Assembly: GCF_016808335.1 (NCBI RefSeq)
Contig: NC_053148.1
Coordinates: forward strand, 18,256,433 to 18,320,432
Source: Panicum virgatum
Taxonomy: Eukaryota; Streptophyta; Magnoliopsida; Poales; Poaceae
Direction: 5' to 3'
DNA length: 64,000 bases
Shown: piece after piece, positions 55,038-64,000 of the stretch
How the letters are laid out: every line of letters starts with the position of its first letter
Position numbering within the stretch: position 1 is the stretch's first letter
Notes under the pieces: model-generated
Seen by the model: only the letters and a program-made list of their open reading frames with translations
Database searches by the model: none
What the model was told of the DNA's origin: nothing
Translations under genes and position numbers: made by a program

Positions 55038-56199
55038 ATGACTTTTTCTTCCTCATTCTGATTGTGGTTTTGTATCACGGATGTTGGTTCGCACTTTATG
55101 GCATTTGAACGAGCAAACTAATCTATTCCTGCAAAGGGTTGTTCATGGAACTATTATCGAAATTCTTTGGACCATTTTTCCTAGTGTCAATCCAATGTTC
55201 ATTTGGGAATCTCAAAAAGAAAATTTCGAATGTATCCTCCTCTTTTTATTTTCTGCAATTGAAATATCCATATTGGATATTATTTTTCAAAATTTCAACT
55301 TTTGTTTTTCTAGTCTTTTGTCGTATAATCCACCCCATAGGACTACTTTTCTCCCATCTTGCTTGCCCCTCCGGGTTTTTTTTTCTTATAACGCTTCCGC
55401 CTTAGATTCAAAAGCCACAAGATTTATGTCATGCTACCAGTATCATGCTTGCATCCATTTCATATTTTTGGAAACCGTTCACATCTTCAGTGCCCTACAA
55501 TTGAGTTATTGTGATGATAGCGATTCATGACATGTAATTTGCGCGTGCATTATGTGATCGTTTTGCACTGATCCAATATGAAAATTACAATGTGTCCTTT
55601 TTTATTATGTTGTCTTTGGTTGATTCCTCTTCTGCATGCAAGCACTGTTATCTCCCAGAAGACTTTCATCATTGCCTACAATTGAGTCATTGTTTGCTTC
55701 CAAACTGTACAAACCATTGTCAATGTCTACTTGTTGTTGATGTCACTAATGTAATGGTCGCTACTGCATCGTTCGTGCGATGCCATTGTTTCATGGCAAT
55801 GGCTAGCTGGTTGTCCTATGGCCATGCGATGTTGAGGAATTGGTGATAGATGGTGGAGGTGATATACGCTAACTTTGCGCAGAGCGTTCCAGTTCCAATC
55901 GATATGGTCATGATAAGCGGATCCAAAACACATAAAAGAGTGGAAACATGATGAGACCATGCCACCCGTGGCATTACAAAAGATCCAAAATTTTGCATGT
56001 TCCATTGAAACACTTGTGGTGCCTTTTGCGGGGGATGTTTACCCTGGGTACATCAACATAGGTCCTCCTGCCCTACGAGGGGATCGGTCAAGGAGCATAA
56101 TATCAACGCGCACAACAAGAATATAGTTGTAGATTGTAGGATCAATTATACCGAATAGTGGGGGGTGAATAGACGGTTTCAACTAAAATCACAACACTC
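55038..56199 (+). repeat. Long direct repeat R2 (about 1.16 kb), unknown identity
   Basis: Second copy of R1 in the same orientation, 3.9 kb away, with scattered substitutions and small indels and without R1's 17-bp slip duplication. The sequences outside the two copies are unrelated. Confidence 0.8.
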
Positions 56200-56523
56200 G
56201 GCAAATATAATTAGTAACACGAGAGAGAGAGAGCTTATCTACTAACACTAGTTCTAGTGAGGGTTTGCATCCTAGGGTGACAGGAAATATTCAATCTCTT
56301 TCGGTGCAAGTGCAAATTGCTTAAAGTAAATTGAGAATGAAATTGGGCAAATGAATAACTGGACACAAGAGATGAATTTTTTGTGGTTTTGATGATGACT
56401 TGCTGGTCAACCCTAATCCATGTTGAGGTGGATTCAATGCCTCAACTGCTCCTCTATCACAACTCCACTTGATTTTGAGCCAGCTTGAATCAAAGAATCT
56501 CATCAAACCTTAATGGCACTAGA
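56200..56523. other. Spacer before the Gypsy element
   Basis: Contains a short (GA)n run at 56223 and otherwise unremarkable AT-rich DNA. No gene seen. Confidence 0.4.
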
Positions 56524-56942
56524 TGTCAGACCCGGGACAAAGGGACTGCTTATAGACATAGAATGTTCTAGAGTAAGGGATAGCTCATGGATGAACCTTA
56601 CCTCTCTTGTAACTACCCGAATAGGCATAGAACTAGCTGCAGTACAAAGGAAACTACCCGATTGTGTTGTAGTAGGACTCCAACTGTACTCGGCTAGGAC
56701 TTTCCATGTAACCCTGTCCCCCCGGATATATAAGGGCGGGCAGGGACCCCCCTCCAAACAATCATCTACACCTAAGGCAATACAAACCACCACACAGGAC
56801 GTAGGGTATTACGCAACTCGCGGCCCGAACCTGTCTAAATCTTTGTGTTCCTTGCACCATCGAGTTCCAGAGCCGTCGATCCCAACCTACAAACCCTACT
56901 GCTAAGGGTATCCCTGAGCAGGCTTGGCGGTAAACACCGACA
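56524..56942 (+). repeat. 5' LTR of the Gypsy element
   Basis: 419 bp from TGTCAGACCCGGG to ACCGACA. A GGATATATAAGGGCGGG TATA region is at 56724-56740, and an AAGGCAATACAA segment follows. The partner LTR is not in the window, so boundaries rest on TG..CA and the adjacent primer site. Confidence 0.8.
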
Positions 56943-56962
56943 GCTGGCACGCCAGGTAGGGG
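56943..56962 (+). promoter_or_regulatory. Primer-binding site of the Gypsy element
   Basis: GCTGGCACGCCAGGTAGGGG directly after the LTR, very close to the TGGCGCGCCAGGTAGGGG found in RIRE2/Dasheng-type grass elements. Confidence 0.75.
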
Positions 56963-56988
56963 ATTCGGCGAGTTCACCAACGAATTCG

Positions 56989-58967
56989 ATGGCCGGATCA
57001 AGCAACGACAACAGCGTGCCAGAAGGCACGACTTTTGTTTTCGGTTCCTGGGCTTGCACGGCTGATGGAACGGGAGGCTTTTCCAGCCACCTTGTCTCGC
57101 CTAACTCGCCTAAATCGAAAACCCGCTCCCAACTCGCCGACATCCACGAGTCCGCGGACCTCGACGAAAAAAGAGGTCCACCCGAACTTGACTTGGACAA
57201 CCCAGGAAACGTGACAACTCAAAACCAAACTCTTGGTTTGGTCGAGTTCGGCACAAATTCTGATTCCGAAAAGCCTTACTTTTCCAAAATTCTTGGAAAA
57301 TACTTGGCTCATCTGAAGACAATAAAACACCCTAAGATCAAAAACTCAGAACTACTCGCCGGAGTGGATCAAGTTTCACGATCGATAGAGGGCTGCATCA
57401 AACTTGCAGAAACCGCTCTCAGCCCATCTGCGCTACAGCAGAATCCTAAGCACTAAACCCACCATAGAAGAGGTCGGGCGACATGCTCTCAGGGATCGAT
57501 CGAGTAAATTCAAAGCTCGTTAATGGCATTAAGGTGGCTGAAAGCACTCTGCAAAACAAAGAGCAGAAATTGGGAGGAGGAATCTGCGGGGGAGCTGGTG
57601 AGACAAACCCCTGGCTTGTTCGGATGGGACCGTCTATCTCCAGGATACCTCAGAGCCCTTCACTGGAACCTGCTCACACTCGGACTCCTAAATCAGTCGA
57701 GTCCAAGTTCGATCAGGACTTTGACCGCTTCATGAACTTTCTCGAGAACTTTGAACCATTTGACGATCTCGAAGAGTGGTCAGATAATGTCGAGCTGTTC
57801 ATGAACACCATGGCCAAACCAACCGAGCATGCCGACGCTCTCTGGGAACTGGCCAAGCTTAAAAAAGGAAAAGCCAAGGCCCCAGAACAATCCAGCGACT
57901 CAATCTATGACAAACCCTGGATTAAGGAGCCTGAGGGGCTAACTCCTACTCAATCATGGCTACACTGGATGAACGAGAACGCCCTCCGTGCAGAGATGGG
58001 CATACCGCTTCTCGCTCACCCAAAGCATACATACTCAAAAATCGGTGGGCTAACCGACTCCGAATCCGAGTACTCCTCTGACACGGAGGAACAACTGGAC
58101 GACCAAATCCAGTATAGTAAACAAGTCGAGTCCAACTTGGCTAAGAACCTCAACTCCGATCAGGACTCCCTCCCTAACCTGATTATATATGCAACGCCGG
58201 AAGGACAGACAGTGCACCTCAGGAAGGCACAAGATCCCAACGCTTCTGCCTCACAGCTAGAGGATCTGCCCTACCAACAGAGCACTCCTTTAGACCCGTC
58301 CTCAAGGAAACAAGACTAAGAAGTTCAAGACCTCTGCCGTGAAATCCTCATGGTTCGTATCACCGAAGGACCTGAGGACGATCCCACGAAGCGTCTTAAC
58401 CTCGACGACTACAATTTTGATGATTTCAACGAGTACCTTTCCGACAACATGGAAACTACTCCTCCTACAATCACAGAAGCCCAAGTTACTACGAAGGAGA
58501 ATCTACCTGCTCCTCCTCCTCCAGCGGTGACCGTCACCGTCCAACTGGACGAGTAGCATCTAGCAGAAGATTTCTACGAACATTGTCGCCAGCTCAACCA
58601 GAAGAGGGCATTCGGGCATCAGCGCCTTGCTAACAACCTTCAGGAACAGCAAGGCCATAACTATGACTATTCCAACTGCGATCTCCGCAGTGTGATCAAC
58701 GTTGGGTGCGATGCGCGCAACGTCATCATCTCAAGAAGAAAGGAACGGGAGGAAGTCGAGGCATACAGCCCTTCTTCCAACTACCGTATCCTGCCGAAGG
58801 CTTCCACATCTTTCAAGAAGTATAAGCCGATAATCACCAGTACCCGTCCTCAGGGTAAACCACGCACCCAGCATCAAGCTGAATCGTCTCAGAACAGAAA
58901 CAAGATCAACAAAGTACTGCTACGCAAGTGCTTTATCCACCCAAAGAGCTCTCACACGATCTTCTAG
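56989..58967 (+). pseudogene. Gypsy Gag, decayed
   Basis: The first frame, 56989-57456, is acidic and Ser/Thr-rich with FGSWACTADGTGG and a repeat-like LLAGVDQVSRSIEGCIKLAE. A second frame from 57483 resumes a related motif (LSGIDRVNSKLVNGIKVAES) and runs through FMNFLENFEPFDDLEEWSDN to 58319. The same frame continues across TAA at 58317, TAG at 58554 and TAG at 58965, with HLAEDFYEHCRQLNQKRAFG and the zinc-knuckle-like CFIHPKSSHT. It is the Gag of a plant Gypsy element with one frameshift and at least two internal stops. No protease follows. Confidence 0.7.
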
Positions 58968-59289
58968 TGTGACTCACTCCGCAAGGCCCTTGGGGAACCT
59001 CTCCTAAAGGAGACACCACCAATAAATCTAGTCGACCTCTGTGTCGACTAGTGGTACTAGTCGACCATCATATCGACTAAGTTCCTTTTTTTGAATAAGT
59101 CTTCTTCAGTCATATAGACCATTGCTCACGTCCAACGAGCAAGGGGTAGGTCTTAAGAGTCAGAGTTTGTCACTTTACAGTTATTGTAATTTCGACAAAT
59201 CCAAATAAAGTTGATTTCTCCCATATCGACTACTTGGCTCTCGCCCACACGACCAATACCCCACCTCGAAAGACCTGCTCAGCATTAGA
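58968..59289. other. Non-coding tract after Gag
   Basis: The Gag reading fades out after the TAG at 58965, with RKALGEP-like residues still visible. Includes CTAGTCGAC-type short palindromes near 59030-59090. No pol domain. Confidence 0.5.
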
Positions 59290-60250
59290 GCAGCTATCGA
59301 GTAGTTTTTATGGTTCTCACTCGAGTACTTTTTTGACATTTACGTCTTGGGCAACCCGACGGGGTTCGTACCTAACAGTTCTGTCCTAAAAGACACTCTT
59401 GTCCTCCGGTAGGACACCCTACTCGCCCCGCTCGAGTAGGTCTTGGATACTCTTTCGGCACCTTCATCTTGGGCAACCTGACGGGGTTAGTACCTAACAG
59501 ATTTGCCCTAAAGTTACTCCAGTCCTTGGTTAAAAGGACACCTTACTCGCCTCGCTTAAGTAAGTTTTGGATATCTTTTTGACATTTACATCTTGGGCAA
59601 CGGGTTCGTACCTAACAGTTCTGTCTTATGGATTACTCCAGTCCTTGGTTAAAGGACACCTTACTCACCTCGCTCGAGTAAGTTTTTGGATATCTTTTTG
59701 ACATTTACGTCTTGGGCAACCCGACGGGGTTCGTACCTAACAGTTCTGTCTTAAGGATTACTCCAGTCCTTGGTTAAAGGACACCTTACTCGCCTTGCTC
59801 GAGTAAGTTTTGGAAATCCCTTCGACATTTACGTCTTGGGCAACCCGACAGGGTTCGTACCTAACAGTTCTGTCTTACGGATTACTCTAGTCCTTGGTTA
59901 AAAGGACACCCTACTCGCTGGCTCGAGTAGGTCTTGGATACTCTTTCGGCACCTTCATCTTGGACAACCCGACGGGGTTAGTACCTAACAGACTTGCCTT
60001 AGAGTTACTCCAGTCCTCAAGTAGGACACCTTACTCGCCCTGCTCGAGTAAGTTTAGGATGTTTCTTGAATATTCACATCTTGGTTAACTCGACGGAGTT
60101 CAATCCTAGCAGTCCTATTCTAGAAACCAATCCAGTCCATTAATAGGACATACTACTCGATACGATCGTGTAGTTTGGGATATTCTCGCAAACAGTTGCA
60201 TACTATCTGGGTAACCAAATAAGGTCTATCCTAAATGGTCAACTGCGAAA
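59290..60250. repeat. Tandem array of about 122-bp units inside the Gypsy element
   Basis: CTTGGGCAACCCGACGGGGT with TACCTAACAG recurs at about 59346, 59468, 59592 (with a 9-bp loss), 59711, 59834, 59959 and, diverged, 60080. Each unit also holds CAGTCCTTGGTTAAA or a variant, GGACACC(T/C)TACTCGCC and CTCGAGTA(A/G)G. At least seven units, decaying to the right. Confidence 0.88.
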
Positions 60251-60919
60251 ACCTCGCAAGGAGTACAAATAAGTTCTTGATACTCTAAAATAAGTTGACA
60301 CAAATTTCCCGCTTACTTAGTTTACTATAGGAATCTCCGTTATAGAATCTTTTTGCCTCGAGTACTTGATGGGCACTACTCGCTTACTTGAGATACAAAA
60401 AGAACTCCTGTTCTCCCTTAGTAATCTAAGTACTTGTCGAGAGCTTCCTGTCTTCTTATCTATCGAGAAACTTCTTAAAACTCCTAAATACTCAATAAGA
60501 GTTCTCCCTTCGATTGGACTATAAAGTTCATATTAGCCGCGTGCTAATTGAAAATTTTTCTTCCAAGAAGGAAATTGATACTAAGCTATGTCTCCTCACA
60601 CCTTTAAGTGCTATTCCCACTTGGTTAATCCCGCGGGATTCAATCCTAACCGGTCAGCACTATGGTTACGATTCAGAAACATACAAACTCGATTTAATTC
60701 GGGAATATGTTGCCTCCTAAGGCACCCATGGATGCAATTCATCGTATCTACTATTATAACTAAGTGGGCCCGGTGCTGCCTACACTCAGAACCCACGAGT
60801 ACAACTACTCGACATATTAAGGGATTCCACAATCCTAACAAGTACTTGACTTTAAACAAACATCCAGCATTTGTTTAAAGTACTTCTGGCTCACACGCCA
60901 ACTCAAATACAAGAAAAGC
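60251..60919. other. Non-coding tract of the Gypsy element
   Basis: A further diverged unit-like phrase (CTTGGTTAATCCCGCGGGAT) is at 60620. Otherwise nothing is recognised. Confidence 0.5.
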
Positions 60920-63875
60920 TTAAGGAGACTCTACTCTGCTCAAGGCTTCTACAATCTGATCAGCCACCCCGAAAGTTTCCGCCAAGTACTGACGGAACTG
61001 ATCATCAGTACAATCAGCCTTGGCTCCTTGACCAAGAGCATCCAAACGAGTGCTTGGCCAATAAGATTTCACCAGCCCAACTATGTGACCTACGTACTGG
61101 CGGGTAATGTGGGAAATAAACCTCTCGAAGGCTCCAGGCACCCTGCGAAGCCTCCCGGCCAGCGTGAGTGGTTCATCTCCATCTCTAACTGGGATATCCA
61201 TGGCCTCGGCTACCTCCAGGGCGGCATCTCTGACTTCTTTCAGCTCCACGAGCTCACGCTGCATCGAGTCTCGAGACTCTGACAATGTCTTGAGTTGCCG
61301 CAGCATCGATGCTGCCTCACGGTCAGAGTCCTCCTTGATCCTCTTGAGCTTCTCTATTTCATCTGCGTTTCGGTACATAAGAATCTTTAAATCCAGTACC
61401 AAGCTTTCCTAAATCTCTAAAGATTTGGCACAAGCTGCGTACTCGATAGAAAGAAAATCTTGTCAACACTAAGCAGATCTACTAGTCGAGTGCATATCAA
61501 ATGCTAAAGACTAACCTTTCTTAGATTGGGAAAGATTTTTCAGCTTCCCCTCGAGAGTAGTCTTCTCAGATGAGAGCGTCTTAACCCTCTCTTTGAGAGC
61601 ATTTAGCTCTGTCTCATCTGGCATCTGGACACCCTTTCATCCCAGTGCCTCCTGCAAAACAAAAAGATCAGCATACTACTCGATCTACTATAAAAAGTAC
61701 TTGAAACATTCGACTACTTACCTCCAGCAGCTTAAAAGCTTGCTCTACCTTCTCTCGCGACAAGTCACTTCCCGATATAACTTGGGAAGTACTCGCTACA
61801 ACAACAGCCTTCTTGGACACTTCTTCGATCTTTCCTACAGTATTCCCCATATTTTGGGAATCTAAAGGAAAAACATGCTACTTAATTACATTAAGAGCAA
61901 ACAAAAGGATACCTTTCTACAAGGCACTACAAGCTTACCTGCAGGGGTCTCCGCAGACTGTTTATCATCTCCTCTCTCAGGAAGCTTCTCGCCTTCTCTT
62001 TCTCCTGGAAGCCTGCCGCTTCCTAAATCCTCTGGGATTTCCTCATTGGCCCTCTCCAAGTTCGGTAATGGAGAATCCAGAAGCATAGCGTTGGCCATCG
62101 CCTCCGCATCACGAGTACTCATCTCAGGAGTACTCGGGGGCCTCTCCAGCCCCGGCTGAGAATCCAAGTGGCCCTCAGCCCCCACGTCCTCTCCCAGGAG
62201 CGCATCTCTGCAAAAACAAAGTAGTTACAAACTACTAGATTTAAAACAGATCCTACACATACAAGTTCTAAAGAACTTACGCAGGAGCTCTTATTAGGGC
62301 AAATTACTTGATGCCAAATCTGCGGGTAGGCTTTGCGATCATGGCTAGCTTACCCGCATCGACGATTTTATTTATATCGGAACTACTCGATGAATGAGTA
62401 GCCCCGATCCCACTTGATGTGTCCACTATGGTGGAGGGGACAGTTTGTCCCACTGCAGTATCATCCCCAAATGGTGAAGTCCGTGGCATCTTAGCCGCCG
62501 GACTGGAAAAAGCAAAAACACAAATCAAAACTTGCAAATTGACAACTAGAAACACTCGATTGTAAAATAACTAGCTATTTACCTATCGCTAGTAGTATAG
62601 GAGGAGCTATTACGCTTCCTCGCCACTGACCGAGTACTCCTTGGGCGCTCGGTCTGGGCATCAACACATGGAGTGGGGTTGTGCTTCCCATCACTCTTTT
62701 CCCCAGATGTTGCCTCATCTGCACAACCAAATCTGGATATCAGTACTGTTTATATGAAATCTCATATGAGCATACCAAGATTTCGTTAAAAGATCGAGGA
62801 AATTAGAATAACAAAAGGGCAAACAAATGCCTGGTAGTGAAGGACTACTCTTATAGCGATCCACGTCCTCCTATAGAAAGCAAATCCTATCAGTTTTATA
62901 CTATGGTAAAGTACTCAATTTCTATGAATCGACTACTCTTATCAAGTACCTGCTTTGGTGGACTCGCAACAGAAAATGTATTAGGAACAACAGGGATATT
63001 ATTTACATTCTTCAGAAGTCGTTGTATTCGACTAAAAACTACATCATCCGAGATCTCTTCCTTCGAGTATCTTGATGGATCAGTTATTCCCTGATACTGG
63101 AATCCAAGCGATTCTCGAGCCTGCAATGGCTGGATTCTTCGCTTCATCCAGTCAAACATGACTGTTTCCCCAGTCAACATACTTTGCCTTAAAATGGCAA
63201 TCCGTGCGAGTAGTTCAGAGGTTTGACTCTCGTCGGTTGTTTTTTTATTCCACTCCGGCCATTGGATTGGAGGGCCGAGAGTAATAGATGGAAAACTTCA
63301 CGACTGGTTCTCGACATAGAACCACTTGGGTTTCCATTCGATTACTTCATTACTAAGGTCATAAGGGATATACACTCTATCCTTCCTTTGCCTAAGTTGG
63401 AGACCTGTGCCCCCTACTACATCTAAGACGAATCTATTGGGCTGCGGTTTCAAATGAAAAAGAAAGCGAAAGAGCTCAAAATGGGGCTCGATGCCCAGAA
63501 AAACTTCGCATAAATGCACGAAGATGGAAATATGGACAAAGGAATTTGGGTCAGATGATGCAATTGGATCCTGTAGTAGCGCAGGAGTCCAGAAAAGAAA
63601 GAAGAGCAAGGAAACCCCAATCCATATTCCAAGTATGATGTGAAAGCAACGATTTCCCCTGTATTTTCATATGGATGATCTGAACCCAAGGCAGGACGCC
63701 ATTGGATAACAGATTTGGGAACTAAAAGACCCTGTGACACCACAGAATCTAAGTCAGATTGAGAACACTTACTTGTGTTCCAACCCTCATCACGAGTTGG
63801 CTCTGCTGCCACACCCTTCCCCTTGGTCGCTTTCTTGGGGGCCATCCGGAAATCTACGGATTGCTTCACTCGCAT
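60920..63875 (-). CDS. Antisense ORF of the Gypsy element (Transposase_28 / putative gypsy-type protein)
   Basis: Minus strand, several exons or broken frames. N-terminus MAPKKATKGKGVA (63842). Then VIQWRPALGSDHPYENTGEI and RYYRIQLHHLTQ (63690-63560), which move into the next frame by a one-base slip for FVHLCEVFLGIEPHFELFRF and LKPQPNRFVLD (63540-63430). Then MFDWMKRRIQPLQARESLGF (63150), acidic/Ser-rich linkers (62700-61886), and a coiled-coil tail (about 61660-61220) ending with GLVKSYWPSTRLDALGQGAK (61030). This order matches the plant PF04195-type proteins, encoded antisense to gag-pol in Tat-lineage elements. Its function is not known. The slip near 63540 and a stop near 63298 suggest decay, or introns I cannot place. 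Confidence 0.7.
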
Positions 63876-64000
63876 ACACTGGCGGAAATCCTAGGGCGAA
63901 AGTGGGGAGCAAAGGGAAACAAGAACTTTGGATCTGGGAGCTCGAGAATGAAAAGACATATCTGAAGCAAGTGGCGGCCGGGGGGTAAAACCTAAGTTAC

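Larger units (their letters stand above)
56524..64000 (+). mobile_element. Non-autonomous Gypsy LTR retrotransposon (Tat/RIRE2-Dasheng type), 5' part
   Basis: Begins with an LTR (56524-56942), a primer-binding site, gag frames to about 58970, a non-coding tract with tandem repeats, and then a multi-exon ORF in antisense orientation (63875-60920). No protease, RT or integrase occurs between gag and the antisense ORF, so the element lacks pol. The 3' LTR is beyond the window. Antisense ORFs next to the 3' end are known from the Tat lineage of grass Gypsy elements. Confidence 0.8.

Noticed and set aside
51148..56199. R1 and R2 as LTRs of one retrotransposon
   Set aside because: The DNA between is a host BURP gene with its promoter, no primer site or pol is seen, and no target duplication was found.

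Overview
This is plant nuclear DNA, almost certainly from a grass (Poaceae), and all calls rest on reading the sequence alone. The evidence is genes with GC-rich first exons and GT-AG introns, a grass-type CDKF-like kinase, Tourist- and Stowaway-like MITEs, MuDR-type MULEs, Copia and Gypsy LTR elements, and plant L1-type LINE remnants. No organellar or bacterial genes were seen.

Only two genes look intact. The first (10377-14324, +) is a six-exon gene for a plastid FATTY ACID EXPORT (FAX1-like, TMEM14 family) protein of 233 aa. The second (39855-44764, +) is a seven-exon gene for the ERAD ubiquitin ligase HRD1, 503 aa, with a RING-H2 finger. Its upstream region carries an exact inverted ER-stress response element (CCAAT-N9-CCACG). 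Two further host genes are broken: a CDKF-like kinase (22848-24133, +) with a frameshift and an altered DFG motif, and a BURP-domain gene (53859-52516, -) with frameshifts and a stop.

The rest is layered mobile DNA. From left to right: minisatellites and MITEs (1-4565); a decayed LINE (4566-9074, -); MITEs; the FAX1-like gene; more MITEs; a long-TIR DNA element (16883-21639) holding a SINE, a LINE tail and captured exon-like sequence; the kinase pseudogene; a MULE (24304-33461) interrupted inside its transposase gene by a Copia element (26638-31729); LINE fragments split by MITEs and a hAT element; HRD1; a second MULE of the same family (45327-49618) just downstream of HRD1; the BURP pseudogene between two 1.17 kb direct repeats of unknown identity; and the 5' part of a non-autonomous Gypsy element with an antisense ORF, running off the right edge.

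The most unusual pattern is a set of short non-autonomous hAT elements, each with a perfect 8-bp target duplication. Six were found. In four of them (3731-3965, 10956-11501, 16229-16748, 22091-22433) the interior consists almost wholly of a short, degenerate, mostly self-complementary word, and the word differs between elements (CGAAATTT, CGATTAGT, ACCGAA, ATATCGGCC). They share one architecture with different vocabularies, which may be arrays of transposase-binding sites that have diverged between subfamilies.
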